A model generated the notes under the pieces. The model saw nothing but the letters and a program-made list of their open reading frames with translations. It was not told the DNA's origin and made no database searches. Of a stretch of 64,000 bases of DNA, positions 51,098 to 60,644 are shown piece after piece. Both the position numbers and the translations under genes were made by a program. The DNA is from Neoroseomonas lacus (GTDB lineage Bacteria > Pseudomonadota > Alphaproteobacteria > Acetobacterales > Acetobacteraceae): assembly GCF_014644535.1 (NCBI RefSeq), contig NZ_BMKW01000001.1, positions 496,001 through 560,000 of the forward strand, in the 5' to 3' direction. The stretch's first letter is position 1, and every line of letters begins with the position of its first letter.

Positions 51098-52729
51098 TCA
51101 CCCCATGCGGATCGAAGGCGCCGCCTGGCCGGCGATGAGCACATTCACGCAGGCCGGCTTGCCGGAGGCGAAGGCGCGCGCCAGTGCCGGCGCCAACTCC
51201 TCCACCTGCGTGACGTATTCCCCATGGCCGCCGAGCGCCGCCACCACCAGGTCATACCGCGTGCCCGGCGCCAGCTCGCAGCCATGCGCCCGCGCCGCAC
51301 CGTATTCGCGCAGCTGGATCTGGTGCTCGGCATTCCAGCGCGCATCGTTGCCGACCACGGCGACAAAGGGCAGGCCATGGCGATGCGCGGTGTCGAACTC
51401 CGCCATGTGGAAACCGAAGGTGCCATCGCCCAGCACCGCCAGGATGCGCGCCTCGGGCCGCGCGCATCGCGCCGCCAGCGCGAAGGGGATCGACGGCCCG
51501 ATCGCCCCCGCCACGCCGTTGATCAGCCGCGCGGGCGCCGAGAGGATCGCCTGCGCCCATTGCCCGATCTCGCCGCCATCGCAGACCAGCACGGTATCCG
51601 GCCCGGCATCGAGATAGGGCAGCAGCGCCTGGCACAGCGTCGCCGGATGGATCGGCCCTGCCGGCGTGCCGGCCAGCGCCGCCCACGCGGCCGGGCGGTG
51701 CGCGACATGCGCGCGCAGCCGCTCCGCCCAGGCGGTGTTGGGGTGGGCGGCGGCCGCCCCGGCCAGCGCCGCGACCGCCTCCGCCGCCCCGGCCATGGCG
51801 GTGATGGCGATGCGCGCACCCAGGCTTTCCACGGCCCGCGCCAGCACCGCCTCCTCCGGCTCCACCACCACGAAGCGCGCGGTCGCCGCGACCGCCGGCG
51901 CCCGCCCGAAGCGCAGCGTGAAGTCGAGCGCCTTGCCCAGCAGCACGACCAAGTCCGCCTCCGCCAGGGCCTGGGCATAGGCGCCGAGCGAGGGGTCGCC
52001 CAAGCCGCGCGGGCTTTCCATCGGCACCACCGGCAGGCCGGTGCGCGTGGCGAGCGCGGCCACGCCAGCCTGCCCGGCCGGCGTGCACAGCGCCGGCGGC
52101 ACCACCAACACCGGCCGCTCGGCGACGGCGATGACGCCCGCGATCGCCGCCGCCGTCTCGGGCGAAAGCGGCATCGGGATCGGCGCGAAGGCGTCCGGCT
52201 TGGGCAGCGCCGGCGCCTCAATGCGCGCATCCAGCACATCGGTCGGCAGCGACAGATGCACCGGCCCCGGCCGCCCCGACCGCGCCAGGGCGATCGCCTG
52301 CGCGACCTCCTCGGCGATCGCCGCCGCCGAACTCGCGTTGAAGGCCGCCTTGCACAGCGGCTCGGCCATGCGCGCCTGCTCCAGCTCCTGGAAGGCGCCA
52401 AGGCCGAGTTCACCCAGCGGCGCATGACCCGAGAGCAGCAGCACCGGCACCTCGCCCGCCTGCGCCGTCGGCAGCCCGGCCACCGCATTGGTATGCCCCT
52501 GCCCGCCCGTCACCAGCGCCACGCCGCATTCGCCGGTCAGCCTGGCCCAGGCATCGGCCATGTGCACCGCGGCGGCCTCGTGGCGGGTGTGGATGATCTC
52601 GATGCCCGAGGCGAACAGCGCGTCATAGACCGGCATGATGTGGTTGCCGGACAGGCTGAAGATGCGGCTGACGCCGGCCTGCTTCAGCGCCCGCACCAGC
52701 ATCTCCGCACCGCGGATCATCTCGACCAT
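51098..52729 (-). CDS. Thiamine-diphosphate-dependent enzyme (acetolactate-synthase-like)
   Basis: A 543-residue three-domain TPP enzyme. The N-terminal domain has the cofactor-activating Glu in IIHTRHEAAAVHMADAWAR, and the central domain begins near residue 190. The C-terminal TPP motif is GDGTFGFHMAEFDTAHRHGL ending in GNDARWN. The Gln/Phe pattern GAFQELEQ resembles the acetolactate synthase, oxalyl-CoA decarboxylase and benzoylformate group. GGAGGAAG precedes the start. It is divergent from the sdhB-like gene. Substrate unknown. Confidence 0.85.
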   Translation of the reverse strand: MVEMIRGAEMLVRALKQAGVSRIFSLSGNHIMPVYDALFASGIEIIHTRHEAAAVHMADAWARLTGECGVALVTGGQGHTNAVAGLPTAQAGEVPVLLLSGHAPLGELGLGAFQELEQARMAEPLCKAAFNASSAAAIAEEVAQAIALARSGRPGPVHLSLPTDVLDARIEAPALPKPDAFAPIPMPLSPETAAAIAGVIAVAERPVLVVPPALCTPAGQAGVAALATRTGLPVVPMESPRGLGDPSLGAYAQALAEADLVVLLGKALDFTLRFGRAPAVAATARFVVVEPEEAVLARAVESLGARIAITAMAGAAEAVAALAGAAAAHPNTAWAERLRAHVAHRPAAWAALAGTPAGPIHPATLCQALLPYLDAGPDTVLVCDGGEIGQWAQAILSAPARLINGVAGAIGPSIPFALAARCARPEARILAVLGDGTFGFHMAEFDTAHRHGLPFVAVVGNDARWNAEHQIQLREYGAARAHGCELAPGTRYDLVVAALGGHGEYVTQVEELAPALARAFASGKPACVNVLIAGQAAPSIRMG

Positions 52730-52820
52730 CGTCTTCCTCCTGTGTGGTGGCCGCAGCACGCCACGGGCTGGACAGCCTGTCCAGCACCGGTAGTCTCGCG
52801 CCAACCAGTGGGGAACGCGC

Positions 52821-53558
52821 ATGGCCGAAGCGGCCAGTCTGACGGTCAGTGTATGGCGTGGCGCCGAGCAGGGCAGCTTCGCCCGCTTCGAGGTGCCGGC
52901 CCGCGCCAACCAGACCGTGCTCGACGTCGTCACCTACATCCAGCGTGAACTCGACCCGTCGCTCGCCTATCGCTTCGCCTGCCGCGTCGGCATGTGCGGC
53001 TCCTGCGCGATGACCGTGAATGGCCGCGCGCGCTGGACCTGCCGGACGCATGTGCGCAAGGTCGTCGATGCCGATGGCGCGCTGGAACTGCGCCCGCTCG
53101 CGAACCTGCCGGTGATCCGCGACCTGGCCGCCGACCTCGCCCCCTTCTTCGACAAATGGTCGCGCGCGCGCGGCACCTTCCAGCCGAAGGACGCGCCGGA
53201 CGGTGCGGTGCCGGAGGATTTCGCGGTGGTCCCGCCGGCCTCGAAGCAGCGGCGCGAGGCCGATGCCGGCATCGAATGCATCGGTTGCGCCGTCTGCTAT
53301 GCGTCCTGCGACGTGGTGGCGTGGAATGACGAGTATCTCGGCCCCGCCGCCCTGAACCGCGCCTGGACGCTGGTCAATGACGTGCGCGACGGCGGGCGGG
53401 CCGAACGGCTCGATGCCGTGGCCGGCGATGCCGGCTGCCATTCCTGCCATTCGACGCAATCCTGCACCGAACGCTGCCCGAAGAACCTCGACCCCTCCTC
53501 GGCTATTGCCGGGCTGAAGCGGGCGCTGTTCTGGGACACGCTGCTGGGCCGGCGATGA
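52821..53558 (+). CDS. Succinate dehydrogenase/fumarate reductase iron-sulfur subunit
   Basis: A 245-residue electron-transfer subunit. The 2Fe-2S domain has FACRVGMCGSCAM with Cys54, Cys59 and Cys62, then Cys74. The C-terminal domain has CIGCAVCYASC for a 4Fe-4S cluster and CHSCHSTQSCTERCPKNLDP for the second cluster. SVWRGAEQGSFARFEVP replaces the longer SdhB N-terminus, giving a look between SdhB and FrdB. It starts a gene series with the two membrane subunits; the flavin subunit is 3.2 kb downstream. Confidence 0.9.
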   Translation: MAEAASLTVSVWRGAEQGSFARFEVPARANQTVLDVVTYIQRELDPSLAYRFACRVGMCGSCAMTVNGRARWTCRTHVRKVVDADGALELRPLANLPVIRDLAADLAPFFDKWSRARGTFQPKDAPDGAVPEDFAVVPPASKQRREADAGIECIGCAVCYASCDVVAWNDEYLGPAALNRAWTLVNDVRDGGRAERLDAVAGDAGCHSCHSTQSCTERCPKNLDPSSAIAGLKRALFWDTLLGRR

Positions 53559-53947
53559 GCGCAACACGGCAGCCGGCGAGCACCAAAGGCGTGAATCGGT
53601 CGCATCGGACCCGCGCTCGCGCGCAGACACATCTGTGGGTCGTGCAGCGCGTCACGGCGATGCTGCTCGCCCTGGCCGTGGTCGTGCATCTGGTGATGAT
53701 CGTCACCGCCGTGCGTGGCGGGCTGTCGGCCGCCGAGATCCTCTCGCGCACCCGTGGCAACGAAGCCTGGCTGGCCTTCTACGTCACCTTCGCGCTCGCC
53801 GCCGGGCTGCATGGCGCCATCGGCCTGCGCAACATCGCGTCGGAGGCCATCGGCCTGCGCGGCCGCGGCGCCGACCTCGCCTGGCTCACCGCCGGCCTCC
53901 TCACCGCCGGCTTCGGCATCCGCGCCGCGATCGGTCTCTACGCCTGA
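53555..53947 (+). CDS. Succinate dehydrogenase/fumarate reductase membrane subunit 1
   Basis: A 130-residue protein with three helices. Candidate haem or quinone-site histidines are in THLWVVQRVTAMLLALAVVVH and AAGLHGAIGLRNI, as in SdhC-type anchors. The N-terminal 25 residues are polar and Arg-rich. It overlaps sdhB by four bases and the second anchor by one. Confidence 0.8.
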   Translation: MSATRQPASTKGVNRSHRTRARAQTHLWVVQRVTAMLLALAVVVHLVMIVTAVRGGLSAAEILSRTRGNEAWLAFYVTFALAAGLHGAIGLRNIASEAIGLRGRGADLAWLTAGLLTAGFGIRAAIGLYA

Positions 53948-54288
53948 TGGACATGCGCCCGCGCTCGCATCCGACCTACCTCGCCTTCGTCGTGCATCGC
54001 GTCTCCGGCCTGTTGCTCGCGCTGTTCCTGCCGCTGCATTTCTGGGCGCTGGGCACCGCGATCTCCGGCGAGGCGCGGCTCGACGGCTTCCTGCGCTGGG
54101 CGGAGAACCCGCTCGCCAAGGCGGCCGAGACCATCCTCGTCATCCTGCTCGCCGCCCATCTCGCCGGCGGCCTGCGCGTGCTCGCGCTGGAATTCCTCGG
54201 CTGGCGGTCGCGGCAGAAGGACATGGTGGCGGCCTCCGCCGGCATCGCGCTGCTGGTCGGATTGGTGTTCCTGCTCAATGTGGTCTGA
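53947..54288 (+). CDS. Succinate dehydrogenase/fumarate reductase membrane subunit 2
   Basis: A 113-residue, three-helix anchor. HPTYLAFVVHRVSGLLLALFLPLHFWAL has the HRxSG motif and following His of cytochrome b subunits of this complex, and ILLAAHLAGGLRVLALEFLGW the next His. Starts at TGATG and ends inside the next gene by 11 bases. Confidence 0.8.
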   Translation: MDMRPRSHPTYLAFVVHRVSGLLLALFLPLHFWALGTAISGEARLDGFLRWAENPLAKAAETILVILLAAHLAGGLRVLALEFLGWRSRQKDMVAASAGIALLVGLVFLLNVV

Positions 54289-55009
54289 AGCCGCGCTGGT
54301 CGCCGGAAGCTGCTTCATCGCCGCCTTTTGCGCCGGCATGGCGGGCTTCGCATTCGTGCTCGTCGCCGCAGGCATCCTGCTGCATGTCGTCTCGCCCAGC
54401 CTTACCGCCCCGGTGCTGGTGCTGGGCAGCCTGATGGCGCAGTCGATGAGCCTGCCGGCGTTGTGGAAACACATCGAATGGCCGCGCATGACCTTCTTCG
54501 TCGGCATGGCGGTGCTGGGCCTGCCAGTCGGCCTGCTGGTGCTGACCTACGGGCCGGGGCGGATGATCGTGGCCGGCGTCGGCGTGCTGCTGGTGGTCTA
54601 TTCCGGCTACATGCTGGCCCGCGTGGCGCTGCGGATGGCGCCGCCCGAGGTCGCCGGCGGCCGAGGCATCGACGGCGCGGTCGGCTTCGCCTCGGGCATC
54701 CTGGGTGGCATCGGCGGCTTCGTCGGGGCGCTGCCGGCGATGTGGGCGGACATCCAGGGCTGGCCGAAGGACCGCGCCCGCGCCTTCATGCAGCCCTTCA
54801 TCGTCTTCATGCAGGCGATCACCTCGGTCGGCCTCGCCATCGGCGGCTTCTTCACCGCCGAGGCGCTGTGGCTGACCGCCGCCGCCACCCCCGCGCTGGT
54901 GCTCGGCACCATGCTCGGCCTGCGTGCCTATATGAGGCTGCCGGCGCAGGCGTTCCGCGTTATCCTGCTCGCGCTGCTGCTGGTCTCGGGTATCTCGCTA
55001 CTGGTCTGA
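54278..55009 (+). CDS. TSUP (TauE/SafE) family anion transporter
   Basis: A 243-residue protein with eight helices in two repeats; the family motif appears as FCAGMAGFAFVLVAAGILLHVVSP and GFASGILGGIGGFVGALPAMW. TSUP proteins move sulfite, sulfonates or small organic anions. It lies between the anchors and the fumarase of the same operon, so a C4-dicarboxylate-linked role is possible but unproven. Confidence 0.85.
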   Translation: MWSEAALVAGSCFIAAFCAGMAGFAFVLVAAGILLHVVSPSLTAPVLVLGSLMAQSMSLPALWKHIEWPRMTFFVGMAVLGLPVGLLVLTYGPGRMIVAGVGVLLVVYSGYMLARVALRMAPPEVAGGRGIDGAVGFASGILGGIGGFVGALPAMWADIQGWPKDRARAFMQPFIVFMQAITSVGLAIGGFFTAEALWLTAAATPALVLGTMLGLRAYMRLPAQAFRVILLALLLVSGISLLV

Positions 55010-55028
55010 CCGGAGGAAACAAGGCGCC

Positions 55029-55937
55029 ATGACGCTGATGACGAAGCCGGGTGTCGAACCCCTGCGCATTGAGCCCGAGGCGATCGAGGAAGCCGCCAAG
55101 CTCCTCTACATCCGCGCCTGCAAGATCCTGCCCAACGACATCAAGGCCGGCTTCGCGCGCCTCGACGGCAGCGAGACGGATGCGACCGCCAAGACCATCC
55201 TCGCGACGATGATCGAGAACATCGGCGTCGCCGAGCGGCTCGACAATTTGCTGTGCCAGGACACCGGCATCCCGATCTTCAACGTCCTCATCGGCCGCAA
55301 CGTGCAGGTCGATGGCTGGGCGCTGAAGGACGCCATCGCGAAGGGCACCGCGCGCGCCACCCGCGAACACCCGCTGCGCTCCTCCGTGGTGCACCCGATC
55401 ACACGCAAGAACGAGCACACCTCCTGCGGCGAACGCGTCCCCGTCATCAACATCGACTTCACCGATGCCGAGCGCGAATTGCGCCTCGAGATGATCCCGA
55501 AGGGCAGCGGTTCCGAGAACGGCTCCTTCCTGCAGATGCTCATCCCCGCCGATGGCGTCGCCGCGGTGAAGCGCTTCGTGATCGACCGCGTCATCCAGGC
55601 CGGCGGCAAGGTCTGCCCGCCCACCATCGTCGGCGTCGGCGTGGGCGGCACCTCCGATTTGTGCATGCATCTCGCCAAGGTGGCCGCGACACGCCCGCTC
55701 GGCTCGCGCTGCACCGATGCGGAAGGTGCGAAGCTGGAGGAAGCGCTGTCCGAGGCGGTCAACACGCTGGGCATCGGCCCGCAGGGCCTGGGCGGCGATT
55801 CCACCGCCTTCGCCGTGCATGTCGAAACCGCGGCGACGCACATCACGATGAATCCCGTCGCGGTGAACATCCAGTGCCATTCGGCACGGCGGGCGAGTGC
55901 GACCTTCACCCCCGCCGGCATCGCGATCGGGTTCTGA
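55029..55937 (+). CDS. Class I fumarate hydratase (or related dehydratase), alpha subunit
   Basis: A 302-residue iron-sulfur dehydratase subunit. LLCQDTGIPIFNVLIG, HEHTSCGE-like NEHTSCGERVP, PKGSGSENGSFLQML and GVGVGGTSDLCMHLAKVAATRPLG are the TtdA/FumA-alpha blocks, with cysteines positioned for an O2-sensitive 4Fe-4S cluster. Together with the beta subunit five bases downstream it interconverts fumarate and malate (or tartrate and oxaloacetate). The setting within a fumarate reductase-like operon favours fumarate. Confidence 0.88.
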   Translation: MTLMTKPGVEPLRIEPEAIEEAAKLLYIRACKILPNDIKAGFARLDGSETDATAKTILATMIENIGVAERLDNLLCQDTGIPIFNVLIGRNVQVDGWALKDAIAKGTARATREHPLRSSVVHPITRKNEHTSCGERVPVINIDFTDAERELRLEMIPKGSGSENGSFLQMLIPADGVAAVKRFVIDRVIQAGGKVCPPTIVGVGVGGTSDLCMHLAKVAATRPLGSRCTDAEGAKLEEALSEAVNTLGIGPQGLGGDSTAFAVHVETAATHITMNPVAVNIQCHSARRASATFTPAGIAIGF

Positions 55938-55941
55938 CGCC

Positions 55942-56550
55942 ATGACGCACCACGTCCTGCCCATGCCGATCACCGAAGCGCAGGTCCGCGCGTTACGTGC
56001 CGGCGACACCGTGACGCTCGAGGAAACCCTCTACGGCATCCGCGACGCCACGCAGATCCACATGTTCGATCACGGCCGCCGCACCAAGTTCGACCTGCGC
56101 GGCCACGCGGTCATCCACACCGCGCCAAACCTGCGCAAGGTCGAACGCTCCGGCACCAACCACTCCGGCTATGAGGCGGTCTGCGTCGGCACCACCACCT
56201 CCGACCGCATGGAACGCTTCACTCGCCCCCTGATGGAACGCGAGGGCGTGCGCATCATCATCGGCAAGGGCGGCCTGCGCGACGGCTCGCTCGAAGCCTT
56301 CCGTGAAATCGGCGGTGCCTATCTCGCCGTGGTCGGCGGCGCGGCGGCACTCGAGACCACCTGGATCGAGGCGGTGGAGGATGTCGACCTCGACGACCTC
56401 AACCCCGAATCTCTCTACAAATTCCGCATCAAGGGTTTCGGCCCGCTGCTGGTGGCGATGGATTCCCACGGCGGCAGCCTCTACGCCACCGTGAACGCCG
56501 AGGCCGCCAGGCGCCGCCAGGCCGTGCTGGAAAAGCTGGGCGCGGCATGA
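55942..56550 (+). CDS. Class I fumarate hydratase (or related dehydratase), beta subunit
   Basis: A 202-residue partner of the alpha subunit. ALRAGDTVTLEETLYGIRDATQ, GHAVIHTAPNLRKV, GTTTSDRM, IIIGKGGL and GGAYLAVVGGAAALETTWI are the conserved TtdB/FumA-beta segments. Separate alpha and beta genes are the usual two-subunit form. Its TGA overlaps the start of the tiny secreted protein (ATGA). Confidence 0.88.
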   Translation: MTHHVLPMPITEAQVRALRAGDTVTLEETLYGIRDATQIHMFDHGRRTKFDLRGHAVIHTAPNLRKVERSGTNHSGYEAVCVGTTTSDRMERFTRPLMEREGVRIIIGKGGLRDGSLEAFREIGGAYLAVVGGAAALETTWIEAVEDVDLDDLNPESLYKFRIKGFGPLLVAMDSHGGSLYATVNAEAARRRQAVLEKLGAA

Positions 56551-56759
56551 TGGCCGCCCTGCCCCTGGTCCTGCTGCTTCACCTCGCCACGCCCGCGCTA
56601 CCCATCGCGGCACCCAGTCCGGTCACCGCGCCATCCGCGCCCGCCCAGCCACCCGCCCCGCACGAAACGACCGCCACCCTGCCGGCCACACCGCCCGCCC
56701 CAGCCAGCGCGGAGGATTGCCGCTGCGGCGTCCCCGCCAGCCCACGAGGCCCGCGTTGA
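56547..56759 (+). CDS. Tiny Pro/Ala-rich secreted protein between fumarase and flavoprotein
   Basis: A 70-residue frame coupled at both ends: its ATG overlaps the fumarase stop and its TGA overlaps the TTG start of the flavoprotein. Residues 1-22 (MMAALPLVLLLHLATPALPIAA) look like a signal peptide. The rest is Pro/Ala/Thr-rich and ends [15 protein letters not shown] with a Cys-x-Cys pair. No known family. Coupling argues it is translated; composition leaves doubt about a folded product. Confidence 0.45.
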   Translation: MMAALPLVLLLHLATPALPIAAPSPVTAPSAPAQPPAPHETTATLPATPPAPASAEDCRCGVPASPRGPR

Positions 56760-58483
56760 CCACCATCGAACGCCGCCGCACCGACATCCTGATCCTCGGC
56801 GCCGGTGGTGCCGGCCTGCTCGCCGCGCTGCATGCCAAGGACACCAACCCGACGCTCGACGTCACCATCGCGGTGAAGGGCCTGCTCGGCAAATGTGGCT
56901 GCACCCGCATGGTCCAGGGCGGCTACAACGTCGCCATCGCCGAGGGCGATTCCGCCGAGCGCCACTTCATGGACACGCTCGACGGCGGCAAATGGCTGAA
57001 CGACCAGGACCTGGCCTGGACGCTCGTCGTCGGCGCGCAACAACGCATCCGCGAACTGGAGAACCGCTGGGGCTGCTTCTTCGACCGCAACGCCGATGGC
57101 TCGATCCACCAAAAAGCCTTCGCCGGCCAGACCTTCGACCGCACCGTCCACAAGGGCGACCTCACCGGCATCGAGATCGTCAATCGCCTGGCCGAACAGG
57201 TCTGGGCGCGCGGCATCAACCGCCTTGAGGAACACCGCGCCGTCGCCTTCATCCGCTCGAAGGACGGCGCGCGCCTGTCCGGCGTGCTGCTGATCGACAT
57301 GCGCACGGGCGCGCTGGTCTTCATGCAGGCCAAGGCGGTGCTGCTCGGCACCGGCGGCGGCCCGACCATGTACAAATACCACACGCCATCGGGCGACAAG
57401 GCGTGCGACGGCATGGCGATGGCCCTGCGCGCCGGCCTGCCGCTGCGCGACATGGAGATGGTGCAGTTCCACCCGACCGGCGTGCTCGCCGGCCCTGGCA
57501 CGCGCATGACCGGCACCATCATCGAGGAAGGCCTGCGCGGCGCCGGCGGCTACTTGCTCGGCGGCGATGGCGAGCGCTTCATGCACAAATACGACCCGCG
57601 CAACGAGCGCGCGACGCGCGACATCGTCAGCCGTTCCATGCAACGCGAAATCCTCGCCGGCAATGTGAACGCCGAAGGCGGCCTGTGGATCGCCATGGCC
57701 CATCTCGGCCCCGAGCGCGTCGCCCGCGAGTTCAAGGGCATGGTCGAACGCTGCGCCGACAACGGCTTCGATCTCGCCGGCGGCCGCGTCCCCGTCGTGC
57801 CCACCGCGCACTACATGATGGGTGGCGTGGTTTTCCACGCCGACGGCTCCACCGACCTGCCCGGCCTCTTCGCCGCCGGCGAGGACACCGGCGGCGTGCA
57901 TGGCGCGAACCGCCTCGGCGGCAATGGCGTGGCGAACTCCACCGTCTTCGGCGGCATCGCCGGCGACACCATGGGACGCTGGGTCCCGCGCGAGGGCGCC
58001 TTCGAGGACCCCGACCCCACCGCCCTCGACGAAGCGCGCGCCTTCATCGAAGCCCCCTTCGCCCGCCCCGCGCGCAACCTCTCGCCCATCCGCGACGCGC
58101 TGCTCGACCTCATGTGGGACAAGGGCGGCATCCTGCGCGACGCCGCCGGCTTGGCCGAAGCCGCCACCGGTCTCGACGCGCTGGAAGCCGAGACGGACGC
58201 CGCCGGCGTCGATGGAAGCGACCGCGCCTTCAACCTCACCTGGCATGACTGGCTGAACCTGAAGTCGCAATTCCTGGTCAGCCGCGCCATCGTCGCCGCC
58301 GCCCAGGCGCGCGAGGAATCCCGCGGCGCCCATTGGCGCGAGGACTTCCCCCGCACCACCCCCGACGCTCAGGGCCTCGCCGCCACCCGCGTCACGCTGG
58401 AGGCCGGCGCCGTCACCCTCGGCTGGCAACCGGTCGCCTTCACCCGCTTGCGCCCGGGCGAGAGCCTGCTGGCCGCCGAATGA
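56756..58483 (+). CDS. Fumarate reductase/succinate dehydrogenase flavoprotein subunit, non-covalent FAD type
   Basis: A 575-residue flavoprotein from a TTG start (GAGG seven bases before; TTGA overlap). [16 protein letters not shown] binds FAD. FHPTGVL, the catalytic-Arg region [22 protein letters not shown] and [18 protein letters not shown] fit the family. Where SdhA/FrdA carry the FAD-linked His (SHTxAAQGG), this has CTRMVQGG, with Cys49 at the His position, so FAD is probably not covalently bound, as in L-aspartate oxidase. Its FeS and anchor partners are 3 kb upstream in the same series. Confidence 0.85.
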   Translation: MTTIERRRTDILILGAGGAGLLAALHAKDTNPTLDVTIAVKGLLGKCGCTRMVQGGYNVAIAEGDSAERHFMDTLDGGKWLNDQDLAWTLVVGAQQRIRELENRWGCFFDRNADGSIHQKAFAGQTFDRTVHKGDLTGIEIVNRLAEQVWARGINRLEEHRAVAFIRSKDGARLSGVLLIDMRTGALVFMQAKAVLLGTGGGPTMYKYHTPSGDKACDGMAMALRAGLPLRDMEMVQFHPTGVLAGPGTRMTGTIIEEGLRGAGGYLLGGDGERFMHKYDPRNERATRDIVSRSMQREILAGNVNAEGGLWIAMAHLGPERVAREFKGMVERCADNGFDLAGGRVPVVPTAHYMMGGVVFHADGSTDLPGLFAAGEDTGGVHGANRLGGNGVANSTVFGGIAGDTMGRWVPREGAFEDPDPTALDEARAFIEAPFARPARNLSPIRDALLDLMWDKGGILRDAAGLAEAATGLDALEAETDAAGVDGSDRAFNLTWHDWLNLKSQFLVSRAIVAAAQAREESRGAHWREDFPRTTPDAQGLAATRVTLEAGAVTLGWQPVAFTRLRPGESLLAAE

Positions 58484-58547
58484 CCGCGTAGGGGCTTTCT
58501 TCACCTTCATCATGCACGCTCCGGCCACTCCAGAACCCGGACGTGAC

Positions 58548-60512
58548 ATGAAACTGACCTCCATCGGCTCCCGCATCGCGGCCGCGGCAACGGCCATCGC
58601 TTTGCTCGCCTGCGTCGGCTTCGGCACCATCGTCGTACTGCGCAGCGATGCCGCCAGCACGGCGCGCACCGAAGAGACACTGGAACAGGCCCGGTCAGGC
58701 TTCGACGCCGCCCTTGCCGCCGAAGCGCGCGAACTCGCCTCCGTCGCGGCCACCCTCGCCGCCATGCCGCCCGTCACCGACGCGCTGGCTCGCCGGGACC
58801 GCGCCGTGATGCTGGCCCTGCTGCGCGACAGCCAGGCCGCGGTGGAGGCCGGCGGCGCGCGGCTCAACGTCCATGCCGCCCCGGCGGTGAACTTCCTGCG
58901 CGTCTGGCGGCCCGAGCAGAATGGCGACGACATCTCGGCCCGCCGCCGCACCGTGGTCGACGCCGTCCGCACCGGCCAGACGCAGGTCGGCCTCGAACGT
59001 GGCCTGCGCGACATCAGCATCTTCGGCGTGGCGCCGATCCGCGGCGCCAATGGCGTGATCGGCGTCGTCGACGTCGCCCTCAACCTCACCCCCGCGGTGC
59101 TGCAGCGCATCCGCAACGCGATCGACACCAACGTCGCCGTGCTCCGCGCCACCGAGCAGGGCTTCGAGCCGATCGGCAGCACGCTTTCCGCCGCCGCCAA
59201 CGGCCTGGGTACGGCCGAGGCACGCGCGGCCGCCATGCGCGGCCAGCGCATGCGCAGTACGGCCGAGGCCAATGGCCAACAATACGCCGTGCTGACCTTC
59301 CCGCTGCATGACGTCGCCGGCCAGGCGATCGGCGTGGTCGAACTCGCCATCGACGGCCGCGCCGCCGGCGCCGCCCGCGCCGAGGTGCTGCGCTTCGTGC
59401 TGATCACCGCCGCCGTGCTGCTCGTCATCGCCATCCTGCTCGGCCTGCTGGTGGCGCGCTCCATCGCCCGGCCGGTCACGGCGCTGACCGCCCGGATGCA
59501 GACCCTCGCGACCGGCGACCTCACCGCCGGCGTCCCCGGCCGCGACCGCGCCGACGAGATCGGCGCCATGGCCCGCACCGTCGAGGTCTTCCAGCAGGGC
59601 CTCGCCGAGGCCGAACGCCTGCGCGCCGAACAGGCCCAGGCCCAGGCGAAGGCCGAGACCGCGCGGCGCGAGGCGACCCACGCCCTCGCCGAGGAAGTCG
59701 AGCGCTCCCTCTCGGGCATCGCCTCGGGCCTCGCCATCGCGGCGGGCGGCCTGGCCGAGGCCGGCGCGCGCCTGACCACCGCCGCAGAACGCTCGGGCGC
59801 AGCGGCGGAGGAGACCGCCGGCGGCGTCTCCCGCGCCTCCGACAGCGTGCAGACCGTGGCGGCGGCGACCGAGGAACTCGCCGCCTCCACCGCCGAGATC
59901 AGCCGCCAGATCACCGAAGCAGCCTCGGTCGCCTCGGAAGCGGCCCAGCAGTCGCGCACCACCGACAGCACGGTGCAGTCCCTGGCCGAGGCCGCGGCGC
60001 GGATCGGCGACGTGGTCCGCCTCATCAACGACATCGCGGGCCAGACCAACCTTCTGGCGCTCAACGCCACCATCGAGGCGGCGCGCGCGGGCGAGGCCGG
60101 CAAGGGCTTCGCGGTGGTCGCCTCCGAGGTGAAGAACCTGGCCGGCCAGACCGCCCGCGCGACCGAGGAGATCGCCGGCCAGATCACCGCCATGCAGGCG
60201 GCGACCAATGCCTCGGTCGTCGCCGTGCGCGCCATCGGCGAGACAATCCAGCGCATGGACAGCGTGGCGACCGCCATCGCCGCCGCCATCGAGGAACAGG
60301 GCGCGGCGACGCGCGAGATCGCCCGCGCCGTGCAGCAGGCCGCCGAGGGCACCTCCGGCGCCTCCACCTCGGCCGGCCGCGTGGCGGAGGAAATGGGCGA
60401 CACCGTCACCTCCATCCGCGGCGTCTCCGACGGCGCTGCCGAGGTGCGGCGCCAGGGCGACGGCCTGCGGGATGCGGTGGCGCGGCTGATCGGCGGCCTG
60501 CGCGCCGCCTGA
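58548..60512 (+). CDS. Methyl-accepting chemotaxis protein
   Basis: A 654-residue receptor. Helix 1 (residues 6-33) leads to a periplasmic cache-like domain (to about 275: [36 protein letters not shown]). Helix 2 follows, then HAMP ([23 protein letters not shown]), a coiled-coil, and the signalling tip [32 protein letters not shown]. Alanine-rich methylation helices flank the tip. No C-terminal pentapeptide for CheR is visible. MKLTSIGS at 58548 gives the normal N-terminus; an in-frame ATG at 58512 is possible. Confidence 0.9.
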   Translation: MKLTSIGSRIAAAATAIALLACVGFGTIVVLRSDAASTARTEETLEQARSGFDAALAAEARELASVAATLAAMPPVTDALARRDRAVMLALLRDSQAAVEAGGARLNVHAAPAVNFLRVWRPEQNGDDISARRRTVVDAVRTGQTQVGLERGLRDISIFGVAPIRGANGVIGVVDVALNLTPAVLQRIRNAIDTNVAVLRATEQGFEPIGSTLSAAANGLGTAEARAAAMRGQRMRSTAEANGQQYAVLTFPLHDVAGQAIGVVELAIDGRAAGAARAEVLRFVLITAAVLLVIAILLGLLVARSIARPVTALTARMQTLATGDLTAGVPGRDRADEIGAMARTVEVFQQGLAEAERLRAEQAQAQAKAETARREATHALAEEVERSLSGIASGLAIAAGGLAEAGARLTTAAERSGAAAEETAGGVSRASDSVQTVAAATEELAASTAEISRQITEAASVASEAAQQSRTTDSTVQSLAEAAARIGDVVRLINDIAGQTNLLALNATIEAARAGEAGKGFAVVASEVKNLAGQTARATEEIAGQITAMQAATNASVVAVRAIGETIQRMDSVATAIAAAIEEQGAATREIARAVQQAAEGTSGASTSAGRVAEEMGDTVTSIRGVSDGAAEVRRQGDGLRDAVARLIGGLRAA

Positions 60513-60517
60513 CATCA

Positions 60518-60578
60518 CGGACGTCCTCCTTGACTTGGCGCCGCCGACTTCCCATCGTCTGCGCCAAGGGGATGTCCG
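60518..60578. terminator. Long stem-loop between the chemoreceptor and chrB-like genes
   Basis: CTTGGCGC (60534-60541) and GCGCCAAG (60561-60568) form a perfect 8-base stem, and CGGAC (60518-60522) and GTCCG (60574-60578) an outer one. It lies five bases after the chemoreceptor stop. It may be a terminator for that gene or a leader structure for the chromate genes. Confidence 0.5.
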
Positions 60579-60644
60579 CGATCACCCCGTGAGGCTCCGG
60601 CCGAAGCATCGCGTCCCATGCTCCCGTTCGGAGAGGACGCCACA

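Noticed and set aside
56579-60415. A 1278-codon open frame on the minus strand opposite the flavoprotein and chemoreceptor genes
   Set aside because: It is Arg/Ala/Ser-rich low-complexity sequence caused by high G+C codon bias of the opposite genes; no family motif, and the plus-strand genes are unmistakable.
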